Positions 7,466 to 15,643 of a stretch of DNA of 64,000 nucleotides are shown here, piece by piece. The first letter of the stretch is position 1; every line of letters starts with the position of its first letter. Under the pieces are notes generated by a model. The model made no database searches. It was not told the origin of the DNA and saw only the letters and a program-made list of their open reading frames with translations. Origin of the DNA: Candidatus Methanoplasma termitum. Its GTDB lineage: Archaea; Thermoplasmatota; Thermoplasmata; Methanomassiliicoccales; Methanomethylophilaceae. Location of the stretch: the NCBI RefSeq assembly GCF_000800805.1, contig NZ_CP010070.1:620001-684000 (forward strand), given 5' to 3'. A program made the position numbers and the translations under genes.

Positions 7466-8650
7466 ATGCCCGAACTCGTCTATCTTGACAATGCCGCCAC
7501 GACCAAAATGCTGCCCGAAGTCCTTGACGCAATGATGCCCTATCTGACGGATAAATACGGCAACCCGTCAAGCATCCACTCTTTCGGTGCTTCATGCAAC
7601 GCAGCCTGCGATGAAGCCAGAAAAAAAGTGGCGAGCGTTATCAACGCAAAAGAGAACGAGATATACTTTACGGCGGGAGGCACAGAATCCGATAACTGGG
7701 CCCTGAAATCCGTCGCATACATGAAAAAGAGCAAAGGAAAGCATATCATCACGTCAGCGATAGAGCATCATGCCATCTTTGAGACCTGCGAGTTCTTGGC
7801 AAGAGACGGTTTCGAGATCACTTTCGTCGGCGTCGATGATAAAGGAATAATAAAAATGGATGAACTCAAGGCGGCCATCCGCCAGGATACCATCCTGATA
7901 TCGGTGATGTACGCAAACAACGAAATAGGTACGATACAGCCTATCAGAGAGATCGGGGCCCTCGCACGCTCGAAGGGCATACTCTTCCATACGGATGCGG
8001 TTCAAGCTTACGGACACATTCCGATCGATGTGGAGGCAGACAATATAGATCTTCTCAGCGCCAGCGCACATAAGCTCCACGGTCCAAAAGGCGTAGGGAT
8101 GCTCTATATGAAGAACAACATAAAATTGACCCCTTTCATTCACGGCGGAGCTCAGGAAAGGAACAGGAGAGCCGGGACGATGAATGTACCCGGAATAGTG
8201 GGGTTCGGCAAAGCGGCGGAGATCGCAAAAAAGAACATGGCAGCCAACGGTGCAAAGCTGAAAGAGATGAACTACTACCTCATGGATAAGATCCTTAAAG
8301 AGATCCCGTTCTCGAAGCTCAACGGCGACAGAGACAAAAGGCTCCCGGGAAGCGTGAACATAAGTTTCAGGTTCATAGAGGGAGAATCGATGCTGATGAT
8401 GGTCGATATGAAGGGTGTTGCCGCATCCACCGGGTCTGCATGCGCTTCGGGCTCGCTTGACCCTTCACACGTACTTCTGGCAATAGGGCTGCCCCATGAG
8501 ATCGCACACGGTTCGATAAGATTGACCATGTCGGAAGACACAACGAAAAAAGACCTTGATTACACAGTAGGGGTACTGAAAGAGGTCGTATCAAAACTGA
8601 GAGCAATGTCCCCGTTGTATGAGGACGCAGTAAGAAGAAAGGAGGCATAA
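7466..8650 (+). CDS. iscS: Cysteine desulfurase IscS/NifS
   Basis: 394 residues, the group I desulfurase length. It supplies persulfide sulfur to the IscU scaffold encoded just downstream. PLP lysine Lys203 is in SASAHKLHGPKG; the PLP contacts GGTESDN (71-77) and HTDAVQ (175-180) are present; the catalytic Cys326 lies in STGSACASGS on the long mobile loop typical of IscS. Two bases separate its stop from the iscU start, with AGGAGG inside the end of the gene as Shine-Dalgarno for iscU. The AT-rich upstream region carries GTAAAAT and CTACT elements also seen before the IscR-like gene at 9634, hinting at shared control. Confidence 0.95.
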   Translation: MPELVYLDNAATTKMLPEVLDAMMPYLTDKYGNPSSIHSFGASCNAACDEARKKVASVINAKENEIYFTAGGTESDNWALKSVAYMKKSKGKHIITSAIEHHAIFETCEFLARDGFEITFVGVDDKGIIKMDELKAAIRQDTILISVMYANNEIGTIQPIREIGALARSKGILFHTDAVQAYGHIPIDVEADNIDLLSASAHKLHGPKGVGMLYMKNNIKLTPFIHGGAQERNRRAGTMNVPGIVGFGKAAEIAKKNMAANGAKLKEMNYYLMDKILKEIPFSKLNGDRDKRLPGSVNISFRFIEGESMLMMVDMKGVAASTGSACASGSLDPSHVLLAIGLPHEIAHGSIRLTMSEDTTKKDLDYTVGVLKEVVSKLRAMSPLYEDAVRRKEA

Positions 8651-8652
8651 GA

Positions 8653-9114
8653 ATGCAATATAGCGCAAAGGTGATGGATCACTTCACAAATCCAAGGAAT
8701 GTCGGGGAGATAGAAGGCGCGAGCGGCGTCGGAACGGTCGGCAACGCAAAATGCGGGGACATAATGAGGATATACCTCAACATTGACGATAACAACATCA
8801 TAAGAGATGTGAAATTCAAAACGTTCGGGTGCGGTGCAGCTGTGGCAACAAGCAGCATGGCCACAGAACTCATAAAAGGCAAGAGCATTAATGAAGCTTT
8901 GAAACTCACAAACAAAAGTGTGATGGAGGCGCTCGATGGTCTTCCTCCCATCAAAGTGCACTGCTCCCTGCTTGCCGAAGAGGCCGTACATGCGGCACTC
9001 TGGGACTATGCAGAGAAAAAAGGAATTAAGATCGAGGGCCTGAAACCGCCCGTCTCCGATATAGATGAGCACGAACACGGTCACGATCATGACAATGACA
9101 TCCCGATGATATGA
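8653..9114 (+). CDS. iscU: Fe-S cluster scaffold protein IscU/NifU N-domain
   Basis: 153 residues. The scaffold ligands are intact: Cys34 and Asp36 (NAKCGDI), Cys60 (TFGCGAAVATSS) and His103-Cys104 (KVHCSLLAEEA), matching Cys37/Asp39/Cys63/His105/Cys106 of bacterial IscU. The C-terminus carries a His/Asp-rich tail (HEHGHDHDND), unusual for bacterial IscU and a plausible metal-binding extension. The LPPVK motif that bacterial HscA/DnaK recognises appears as LPPIK at 97-101. It sits directly behind iscS. An inverted repeat follows the stop codon. Confidence 0.95.
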   Translation: MQYSAKVMDHFTNPRNVGEIEGASGVGTVGNAKCGDIMRIYLNIDDNNIIRDVKFKTFGCGAAVATSSMATELIKGKSINEALKLTNKSVMEALDGLPPIKVHCSLLAEEAVHAALWDYAEKKGIKIEGLKPPVSDIDEHEHGHDHDNDIPMI

Positions 9115-9141
9115 TCAAAGAGGACCTTTCGGATCTTTGAT
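9114..9141. terminator. Inverted repeat after iscU
   Basis: ATCAAAGA (9114-9121) and TCTTTGAT (9134-9141) form a perfect 8-bp stem immediately after the iscU stop. No long T-run follows, so it may be an RNA-stabilising or regulatory hairpin rather than a classical terminator. Confidence 0.4.
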
Positions 9142-9196
9142 ATCGACGCAAAGATCGTTGCCGATATCGAATGATAACCTTTCCTCAGGTGATGTT

Positions 9197-9634
9197 TCAG
9201 TAATCCGGAATTTCGATCTCGATGAGCTGGCCTCTTGAGCTCCAGTCCATCATATCTGCGAGTGTGGTTCCGTCAAGAACAGAATTAACGGCATCGTCGA
9301 GTTTCTTCCATAATATCATCGAAACACATTTGTCGGATCTGCCGCAGTCGTCTGCCAAACACGATACGGGGGCTGTGTTCCCCTCAATGACTTTTATTAT
9401 CATCCCGACTGTGTACTCTTCGGGGGGTCTTGAGAGACGATATCCGCCATTTGGTCCTTTTTTTCCTTTAACAAAACCTGCTTTGTTTAGCGTAGAAACG
9501 ATCTGTTCCAGATATTTCAAAGGAATATCCTGCCGTTCTGCGATATCTTTTATTTTCACATTGTCCTCTGTACCATTCAGCGAGATGTCCAGCATACATC
9601 TCAATGCATAACGTCCCTTGGCAGATATGAGCAC
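9197..9634 (-). CDS. IscR-like Rrf2 family transcriptional regulator
   Basis: 145 residues, GTG start. N-terminal winged helix (KGRYALRCMLDIS; IKDIAERQDIPLKYLEQIVSTLNKAGFVKGKKGPNGGYRLSRP) of the Rrf2 family, followed by a three-cysteine cluster Cys92-Cys97-Cys103, nearly the spacing of the [2Fe-2S] ligands of IscR. It lies next to iscSU, convergent with it, so an iron-sulfur-sensing regulator of Fe-S assembly is the natural reading. Rrf2 regulators are mainly bacterial, so archaeal copies are likely old transfers. A semi-palindromic element lies in its own promoter region (9657-9680). Confidence 0.88.
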   Translation of the reverse strand: MLISAKGRYALRCMLDISLNGTEDNVKIKDIAERQDIPLKYLEQIVSTLNKAGFVKGKKGPNGGYRLSRPPEEYTVGMIIKVIEGNTAPVSCLADDCGRSDKCVSMILWKKLDDAVNSVLDGTTLADMMDWSSRGQLIEIEIPDY

Positions 9635-9656
9635 AAATGTATATCATTCTTCAAGC

Positions 9657-9680
9657 GTAAAATATTTCCTACTAATTTAC
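9657..9680. promoter_or_regulatory. Candidate Rrf2/IscR operator
   Basis: Imperfect palindrome with outer arms GTAAAAT (9657-9663) and ATTTAC (9675-9680), 24 bp overall, between the TetR gene end and the IscR-like start. A related GTAAAAT...CTACT string lies before iscS (about 7391-7403). Suggestive of autoregulation; no binding data. Confidence 0.3.
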
Positions 9681-9691
9681 AGTATTATCTT

Positions 9692-10258
9692 TCAAAGAGC
9701 TTCCCCCAACAGAATATCCAGTTGTTCTGAAACAAGTACCCGGAGCTGACTCTTATCGCGGACATCTATCCCAGAATAAGACGCAAACCCCTCTGGGTCC
9801 TCAGAAATCATCATCAGGAAGCATAGGGTTCTGAAGATTGATATTTTATCCTCAACATCATTGGTCTTCCTGCTTAGCCGCTTTTTCATTTCAACGATCT
9901 TACGTGAATATTCCAAAACGTCTCTTGAAAATGTTTCTGTATCTCTGCTTATCCCAAACCTAGCATACTGCATGGAAGTCTCGCATATACCCACAAGTTG
10001 ATCGAATAATGTTTTTCTGGATATCTCGGGTGAGAGAGAAGCATCCGAGATGTGATCCCGGGTCATTGCCGACATGACCAATTTTAGGAGGTTGCCTTTG
10101 GAACCGAAGTAATAGTTTACCATCGCAGGATTGATGCCGGCGTTTTCGGCGATCCTGCGAGTGGTAATTTCCCTTCCTTCAGTTGAAGAAACGAGATTTG
10201 CAGTCCTCATGACTATTTCTTTTTTCTTTTCTTCAACGTGCATTCCATTACTAAACAT
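9692..10258 (-). CDS. TetR/AcrR family transcriptional repressor
   Basis: 188 residues. The N-terminal TetR helix-turn-helix is clear: EIVMRTANLVSSTEGREITTRRIAENAGINPAMVNYYFGSKGNLLKLVM, with the family NPAMVNYYFGSK turn. The C-terminal ligand domain is helical and diverged. The upstream region carries three near-identical palindromes of the TAAACATGTTTA type, one overlapping the proposed start codon, as expected for a self-repressing TetR protein. No transporter or enzyme gene is adjacent, so the effector cannot be inferred. An internal ATG at 10243 (MHVEEKKKE) would leave the first operator wholly outside the coding region and is an equally good start. Confidence 0.85.
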   Translation of the reverse strand: MFSNGMHVEEKKKEIVMRTANLVSSTEGREITTRRIAENAGINPAMVNYYFGSKGNLLKLVMSAMTRDHISDASLSPEISRKTLFDQLVGICETSMQYARFGISRDTETFSRDVLEYSRKIVEMKKRLSRKTNDVEDKISIFRTLCFLMMISEDPEGFASYSGIDVRDKSQLRVLVSEQLDILLGEAL

Positions 10259-10331
10259 GTTTTAAATATATTTAATTTTTTCTGCAAAAAGATTTTGTTA
10301 AACATGTTTAATTTGTTTTTAAACGTGTTTA
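10252..10331. promoter_or_regulatory. Three palindromic operators upstream of the TetR gene
   Basis: AAACATGTTT at 10253-10262, TAAACATGTTTA at 10299-10310 and TAAACGTGTTTA at 10320-10331. The last two are 21 bp apart centre to centre (two helical turns), the first is 47 bp from the second. All are self-complementary and flank an AT-rich promoter stretch, the classical arrangement for autoregulation. Confidence 0.65.
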
Positions 10332-10435
10332 ATATGTTCTATTTACAGAACTGTCGGATCATGGCCGTGTTTTTTGAGAGACCTCTTTTCCTCTTCCCGA
10401 CCACTAATGAAAAATACCCACTGTGCGTACAGATA

Positions 10436-10735
10436 CCGTCAAGAGATGAAGGGCAGCCGACGGTAGGACATAGTCCAGCTGAGGAACTTCCCTCCTCCAC
10501 AGGGCAAGATGAACCGGGAGATCGGTAAGGCGAGAGCTTTGGCAAGGGCCCAGAAACGACACAGCCTTGGTTAAGGATGATCTGCGGACAGTGACATTCC
10601 CAAGGATATGGTGAAACGGCGACACCTCATCGGAGCAAACTCATACAGTCGGGATGACCGCCCGAGACCGGCGGGTAGAGCGCTTAGTTGAATGCTGCCT
10701 GAAACAGAAGAGGGAGTACTATCATGACTTGACAC
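10436..10735 (+). ncRNA. rnpB: RNase P RNA
   Basis: The catalytic RNA of RNase P, which removes tRNA 5' leaders. Elements in order: P1 GTCAAG (10438-10443) with CTTGAC (10728-10733); P2 GACGGTA with TACTATC, one mismatch; a tiny P3 hairpin GGAC-ATA-GTCC; the P4 5' strand with the conserved GAGGAA...CCTCC; a core segment AGAAACGACACAG; a GGTGAAACGGCGACACC hairpin; and the universal 3' ACAGAAGAGGGAG element pairing back into P4. About 300 nt, the usual archaeal size. A TATA-like AAAAATACC about 20-27 nt upstream is the likely promoter. Ends are set by P1 and may be off by a few bases. Confidence 0.9.
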
Positions 10736-10781
10736 TATTCCTCATCCTAAGTTTAATAAAAACTGTTGCCATCCCATTACC

Positions 10782-11465
10782 GTGGCTTTGGATCCGAAAT
10801 ATAAGGCTGTCGGCTTTGACATGGATGGGACGTTCATGAAAACAAAGATAGATTACATAAAGTTGGCCAACGCCGTTTTTGATGAACTTATCTGCATGGG
10901 TGTGCCGGAATCGGCGATAATCAGAACAGACGGAACAAAAGGAGAAATCGAGAGCGGGATCCATTGGCTCAATGACAACGGAAGAAAAGATGATGCATGC
11001 AAGGTTTACGAACATGCTTCGAAACGTTGGACCTCCATAGAAAAAGAATTCTCTTATTTATCCAGACCGTTCGACGGTGCCGCGGAAGCCGTCGGAATGT
11101 TGCGCGAGCGCGGTTATAAGACGGGCATTGTCACAAAAGGGGGGCGGGAATATGCAGAGTGCATCCTCGGCATGAACAACGTCATCGGCCTGTTCGATGC
11201 GATCGTTGCGAGAGATGATTATCCCGAAGAAGAAGCAAAACCGTCACCTAAGGCAATGATCAATTTCGGGAATCTTGTCGGTGTCAGACCCGAAGAGATA
11301 CTTTTCCTCGGCGACAGTAAGATGGACTGGTTGACAGCCAGGGATTCGGGTGCGGGATTCTACGGTGTGCTTACAGGAGGCTTGCGCCGCGAGGGATGGA
11401 ATGCTATCGACCCGAATATCGAATTGATCGATGGGGTGGCTTCGCTGCTCGATATGATAGAATAA
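10782..11465 (+). CDS. HAD superfamily hydrolase (phosphoglycolate phosphatase-like)
   Basis: 227 residues, GTG start. The four HAD motifs are visible: nucleophile DMDGT (about 14-18), Thr in IVTKGG, a Lys in the KPSPKAM segment, and acidic motif GDSKMDWLTARDSG near 170. A helical cap lies between motifs I and II. Such enzymes dephosphorylate small phosphoesters; phosphoglycolate, nucleotide or sugar phosphates are all possible and the sequence does not choose. It follows rnpB by 46 bases, likely with its own promoter (AAGTTTAATAAAAAC about 30 nt upstream). Confidence 0.85.
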   Translation: MALDPKYKAVGFDMDGTFMKTKIDYIKLANAVFDELICMGVPESAIIRTDGTKGEIESGIHWLNDNGRKDDACKVYEHASKRWTSIEKEFSYLSRPFDGAAEAVGMLRERGYKTGIVTKGGREYAECILGMNNVIGLFDAIVARDDYPEEEAKPSPKAMINFGNLVGVRPEEILFLGDSKMDWLTARDSGAGFYGVLTGGLRREGWNAIDPNIELIDGVASLLDMIE

Positions 11466-11487
11466 AAAAGAGATCGCTGAAAGTGGT

Positions 11488-14202
11488 TTACTGGGTCCCG
11501 TCGCCGAGTTTGTGGGTCCTGTCCGCATCCTTGCGGTGTTCCACTTCGTTGTACCTGAACCTTTTCTTGTTGTCGGCAAACGTCGTGTCCGCGGGCAAAA
11601 GCTTCTTCATCATCTGCATCATTGCGCTTCCGATACCCATCAGCTGCTTGCTCATTTTTATGCCGAATCTTGTGTTCCCGCATACGAGATGTCCGGGGTT
11701 GATGATATCGCGCGGATCTGCCGAGGTCTTCATTTCCCTCATGTATTGGACGGTTGCCGCATCGTGCACGTTATCCAGGTTCCAAGCGAAGAAAACTCCG
11801 AATCCTGTGGTCCTTCCGCCGTACTCAACGGCTCTGTCCCCCAGATAGAAGTTGAATGCAAAGGCGGCCATTCCCAGCAGGGACTCGTCATCCTTGAAAT
11901 AGTAAGGCATGAACATTACAGTGTTGCGGTCTACGACCACACCTATCACTCCGCCCGCCTCCATCTTCATCTTCTTGAAGCCTTCGTAGCACTCTTTTGT
12001 GAATTTGCCGAATTGCGAAGTAGGAACGATTATCTCAGCAGGTATCTCTCCGACACCGATCTTCCTTGCCCTGAACTCATAGCATCTCTCGTCCCATTCA
12101 TGCTCCGAAATTGCATCGACATTCCTCTTGCCGCCGAATCCCGCTGTTATTGAATCCAACTCTGCCAGATCCCTATCTACAAAGGCCTTGTCGCCCTGCA
12201 GTGTGAGAAGCAGCAGGCTTTGCACATCGGGTGCTTTTATTCCTGCTTTCCTCTGGTTGGCAAAATGAAGCTCGTCCGAGAAAGCTATGTGCAGCGGCTT
12301 TATAGACGGATTGTTAACTATCTTTTCGATCGTTCCGTGCATATCTGCCAATGACGGATAGCTGTACGCCAATGGGTGTATAACTCCCATGGGATAGATC
12401 CTGAGTGTAACTGTCCCGAAGACACATAATGTTCCCTCTGAACCTGCGAACGCTTGATTTAGGTTGTATCCGATACCGTACGATCCCATGTGGTCGTCTC
12501 CGGTCTCCAGCATATCTCCGTTCGATAGGACGACCTCCATGTTCAGTACGTTGTCTTTTGCGGACCCATACTTATAGGAGCCTATTCCCATCCCATTTGT
12601 TGCGATCCATGCTCCGATGGTCGCAGATGGGAAACTTGATGGGTATGAACCGATGATGTAACCTTTCTTCATGCATTTGTCCAGCACTTCTTTCCAGGTG
12701 CATCCCGAACCCACCTTGACATACATTTCTTCGGTGTTTATCTCCATCACTTTGTTCATTTTTGATGCGAGATCGAGGACAATTCCTGCGTTGGCAGGCA
12801 TGCAACCTCCGAGTCCCCATGACGAGTTGCCCCTGGGTACCACGGGTATGCCTTTTTTGTGTGCGATCTTTACTATTTGTGATATGTGGCTTACTGTTGA
12901 CGGCCTTACGACCACATCCGGGATGTTCTTGAATGCCATACCGGCCTCTTTCGGCAACGGAGCAAGGTCCTTGCTGTAAAGCAGGAGGTCCATTCCGTTG
13001 ACGGTCATGTTGTTCTTTCCGACGATGTCCGCAATTTCGGAGAGAACTTCATCAGTTACCTCTCTCTTGAAACTTTTCTTTTCTTCTTCTGCGGGCTTTG
13101 ACGGGGTCCACCTGAATGATTCGCACACGACGGACCTCCCTCCGAACTTTGAGGCGTTGTCCATGAGGGTTTTCTCATCCTGTGACATTACATAGGCGGT
13201 GCTGCGGTCGGCGATTATCCCGTATACCTTGTTGCCGCATGCTTCGACCATCGATTTCCAGTTGTGCAGAGGAATTATCGCTTTGGCGGCCTTCGGGGCT
13301 TTCGGCCCGCATACCACTCTGCATACCTTGCATGCTTCGGCCTTATCCAGTTTTGAAGCTTGGATCTTCTCCATTATCGCATCTATTGACTGTTCTTCCA
13401 AGTCTACCGAGCCTTTTGAACCGTCCAGTACAAAAGCGATCGTCAGATTCTTTGCGCACCATATGATGTTTCGGGGCTTTATGCTTGGGTGTTGAACAAT
13501 CTTCTTGATCGCTTCCTGCATCTTTTCCGGTGATTCGAACTTGAAAGAGAAACGCCTGTTCACGCCTTTCGGAACCAGCTTCAGAGTTACCTCTGTGACA
13601 ATGCCGAGCGTTCCCTCGGAGGCGGCGAACATTTGTGTCAGATTGTATCCCGACATGTAGTATCCGATGTTGTCGTACGCTGTTTCTATTGTCGCCGCGT
13701 TCTCCGTCACAGCCTTAATGTTGACGACGTTGTCCCTGGAGTTACCGTATTTGTACACCCCGTATCCAATCCCGTTGGTGACAGCCCATGCTCCCACTGT
13801 AGAGGACCAGTCAAAGGGATATGATCCCAATGTGAACCCCGCTTCGGAACATGCTCCGGCGAGGGTCTCGAACTTACATCCGGCCCCCACCCTTACAGTC
13901 AATGAGACCGGGTCTATCTTGATTATGCTGTTGATATTGGACAGGTCAACGAATACTACTGAATTGCCGCATTTCGTTCCGTCTATGGCCCAGGATGGGT
14001 TGTTGCTTGAAACAACCTTAACGTTGTTTTTCCTTGCTATTGCGACAATCTTGGAAACATCTTCCGTGCTGCTCGGTGCGACACATGCCTCTGCGCAGTC
14101 GCATTTTTCGCAGACATCGACTTTCTCCACTCCGATCGCCGCACCGATTGCATCGATAACATTTGCGATCGCTTCTGACTTGTTCCCTTTCGCTGAATTC
14201 AT
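11488..14202 (-). CDS. Internally duplicated FAD-linked (GlcD-like) oxidase with N-terminal Cys motif
   Basis: 904 residues, about twice the length of a GlcD/D-lactate dehydrogenase subunit. Two vanillyl-alcohol-oxidase-type FAD domains are fused: roughly 40-390 and 400-870. They share GSYPFDWSSTVGAWAVTNG against GSYPSSFPSATIGAWIATN, YKYGNSRDNV against YKYGSAKDNV, and SEGTLGI against SEGTLCV. Only the second half keeps the PRGNSSWGLGG pyrophosphate loop; the first has SSNNPSWAIDGT and may be degenerate. The N-terminus adds Cys31-x2-Cys34-x-Cys36-x3-Cys40, a possible metal or Fe-S site. Related single-domain dehydrogenases occur beside hdrD in Methanomassiliicoccales, but no hdrD is here. The substrate is unknown (2-hydroxy acids are typical). 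Good Shine-Dalgarno GGAGG before the ATG. Confidence 0.85.
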   Translation of the reverse strand: MNSAKGNKSEAIANVIDAIGAAIGVEKVDVCEKCDCAEACVAPSSTEDVSKIVAIARKNNVKVVSSNNPSWAIDGTKCGNSVVFVDLSNINSIIKIDPVSLTVRVGAGCKFETLAGACSEAGFTLGSYPFDWSSTVGAWAVTNGIGYGVYKYGNSRDNVVNIKAVTENAATIETAYDNIGYYMSGYNLTQMFAASEGTLGIVTEVTLKLVPKGVNRRFSFKFESPEKMQEAIKKIVQHPSIKPRNIIWCAKNLTIAFVLDGSKGSVDLEEQSIDAIMEKIQASKLDKAEACKVCRVVCGPKAPKAAKAIIPLHNWKSMVEACGNKVYGIIADRSTAYVMSQDEKTLMDNASKFGGRSVVCESFRWTPSKPAEEEKKSFKREVTDEVLSEIADIVGKNNMTVNGMDLLLYSKDLAPLPKEAGMAFKNIPDVVVRPSTVSHISQIVKIAHKKGIPVVPRGNSSWGLGGCMPANAGIVLDLASKMNKVMEINTEEMYVKVGSGCTWKEVLDKCMKKGYIIGSYPSSFPSATIGAWIATNGMGIGSYKYGSAKDNVLNMEVVLSNGDMLETGDDHMGSYGIGYNLNQAFAGSEGTLCVFGTVTLRIYPMGVIHPLAYSYPSLADMHGTIEKIVNNPSIKPLHIAFSDELHFANQRKAGIKAPDVQSLLLLTLQGDKAFVDRDLAELDSITAGFGGKRNVDAISEHEWDERCYEFRARKIGVGEIPAEIIVPTSQFGKFTKECYEGFKKMKMEAGGVIGVVVDRNTVMFMPYYFKDDESLLGMAAFAFNFYLGDRAVEYGGRTTGFGVFFAWNLDNVHDAATVQYMREMKTSADPRDIINPGHLVCGNTRFGIKMSKQLMGIGSAMMQMMKKLLPADTTFADNKKRFRYNEVEHRKDADRTHKLGDGTQ

Positions 14203-14230
14203 GACTTGCCTCCGTGCCTAAAAGCGCGAT

Positions 14231-14275
14231 TACTAATAAAAAAGGGTAGCGTCTGATATATTATAATGATTGTGC
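14231..14275 (-). promoter_or_regulatory. Promoter of the duplicated FAD oxidase gene
   Basis: On the minus strand an ATTATAATATATC TATA-type box (about 14255-14267) lies some 55-65 bases before the ATG at 14202, leaving a leader of about 30 nt that contains GGAGG. Confidence 0.45.
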
Positions 14276-14301
14276 AGGCGACCGCGATAGATGCTGGCGG
14301 T

Positions 14302-14709
14302 TTATCGCATGTAAAGGGTGAAACACGGGTCTGAAGTGAGTTTTCTCTTCGCCTCTCCGGTCAATCCGAAGAGATGGGTCTGACATTTGCAGTCGGAACA
14401 GCCGAACCCCCTGGCTATTCCTTTTCCGCCGTTTTTCTGCACGACCGCGCACAACCCGCATTCGGGGATACTTTTATCATTTACCACGTACGCCTCCATA
14501 CAACTGCATACTGTTGAAAGATAGTCAATGTGCCAGCGGACCTTCTTCTTTTTTGACATGTGTCTCTCCAGCCTTTGGTCTAGACCGTTCATCGCGCTGC
14601 CGACGTAACAATATGAGCCTTCACTCAGTTCTATAAGACCCAGAGCGCCCACCTCTATCCTTATTTCAGGCAGATCGAATATCAGGATGTATGTTCCTTT
14701 ACGGACCAT
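14302..14709 (-). CDS. GIY-YIG nuclease domain protein (DUF123 family)
   Basis: 135 residues. The archaeal DUF123 variant of the GIY-YIG fold: GSYCYVGSAMNGLDQRLERH carries the GIY...YIG equivalent and the catalytic Arg region, followed by WHIDYL. Cysteines at the C-terminus (CSCMEAY, ECGLCAVV, GCSDCKCQTH) are typical of this family and probably bind metal. The cellular role of DUF123 proteins is not established; nucleic-acid cleavage or repair is assumed. It overlaps mmp7 by 11 bases as the last gene of the MCR-activation operon, probably an operon passenger. Confidence 0.85.
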   Translation of the reverse strand: MVRKGTYILIFDLPEIRIEVGALGLIELSEGSYCYVGSAMNGLDQRLERHMSKKKKVRWHIDYLSTVCSCMEAYVVNDKSIPECGLCAVVQKNGGKGIARGFGCSDCKCQTHLFGLTGEAKRKLTSDPCFTLYMR

Positions 14710-15643
14710 TTGCGCCTGCTTTTTTGAGATCTTCCTGCCTGACCTCGGATCTCGTTTTGACCTTGATTATTATGCTGCTGTCATTGATCTTCGAAGGCGT
14801 CACTTTGCATATCTCGCCTACTTTGCGGCCGTATATCTCCATGTCCTCGATGTTCCTGTGGTGTTCCTCATAACCGATCTTGACCCTGAGACCGTCCAGG
14901 TGGAGGACCACCGGCGCCGGCCTGAGACACATATCCACGGGTTCGTATTCCTCGAGAAGCTTCTTTACCTCGGCCGGGTGTATGAACAGCGGGTCCTCGT
15001 CCAAGAACCTCTTTTTTTCTTCCAGGATCTTGGCCACCCTATCAGTTATATCATCGAGTTTATCCCTTTCCGGAGCGGTCCTCATTCTCGATACTTTTCT
15101 TCCGACGCCGTAGACGATCGCGCTGCACTTGTCGTCAATGCCCTCCGGCTTCGGTCCGCACACCAGAACGACCGGTACCCTGATATCGCTGAACAGATCG
15201 GTTTTCGCTTCGATGCAGGTCTTGAAATTCCCGAGAGAGAATATCGCCGCATCGTACTCATCGATGATCAGTTTCTCTTCGAGGTTTATCTGGGATGTCA
15301 GCTTTCCGCGCCCTCTCGCCAATCCCATTACGACCGTTATCGCACCCATCCTCCTGAGATTCTCGGCTATGTCGCAGATCGGATGCGGCATGTGATGGCG
15401 TCCGAGCGTCGGCCCGACAACGGCTATTTCCGTGCCCGCAAGAGGTACGGTCTTTATTTCCCCCCCTATCTCTTTGCACAATTCCGCAATGGCGGCCTTG
15501 TCCTCTTCGGGGATGGACATTGTAAGGTTCAGAAGCTGAGAGCTTCTCGTTTTCTGGATGACCACGCCTCCCACATCCTCGATCAGTTCTAACAGCTCAT
15601 CGGATCTGTAGATGCCTCCGTCGAACATCAAGACCTCAAACAT
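14699..15643 (-). CDS. mmp7: Methanogenesis marker protein 7
   Basis: 314 residues matching the marker-7 family found in essentially all MCR-bearing archaea. Recognisable segments: the N-terminal MFEVLMFDGGIYRSDELLEL, the Rossmann-like IAVVGPTLGRHHMPHPICD, VVMGLARGRGK, and VLVCGPKPEGIDDKC. Marker 7 has been reported in a complex with McrC, marker 3, marker 17 and AtwA (component A2) that reductively activates F430 in MCR. Its gene overlaps mmp17 by 8 bases in the same order as the rest of the set, consistent with a stoichiometric complex. Confidence 0.93.
   Translation of the reverse strand: MFEVLMFDGGIYRSDELLELIEDVGGVVIQKTRSSQLLNLTMSIPEEDKAAIAELCKEIGGEIKTVPLAGTEIAVVGPTLGRHHMPHPICDIAENLRRMGAITVVMGLARGRGKLTSQINLEEKLIIDEYDAAIFSLGNFKTCIEAKTDLFSDIRVPVVLVCGPKPEGIDDKCSAIVYGVGRKVSRMRTAPERDKLDDITDRVAKILEEKKRFLDEDPLFIHPAEVKKLLEEYEPVDMCLRPAPVVLHLDGLRVKIGYEEHHRNIEDMEIYGRKVGEICKVTPSKINDSSIIIKVKTRSEVRQEDLKKAGANGP

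Noticed and set aside
10404-10625. Open frames of 68-73 codons inside the RNase P RNA region
   Set aside because: The P1, P2, P3 and P4 pairings and the 3' ACAGAA element explain the sequence; the frames lack Shine-Dalgarno sites.
11488-14202. Two separate genes misjoined by a frameshift
   Set aside because: The frame is continuous, the linker between halves (about 375-400) is in phase and both halves have similar codon use, so a genuine fusion is more likely.
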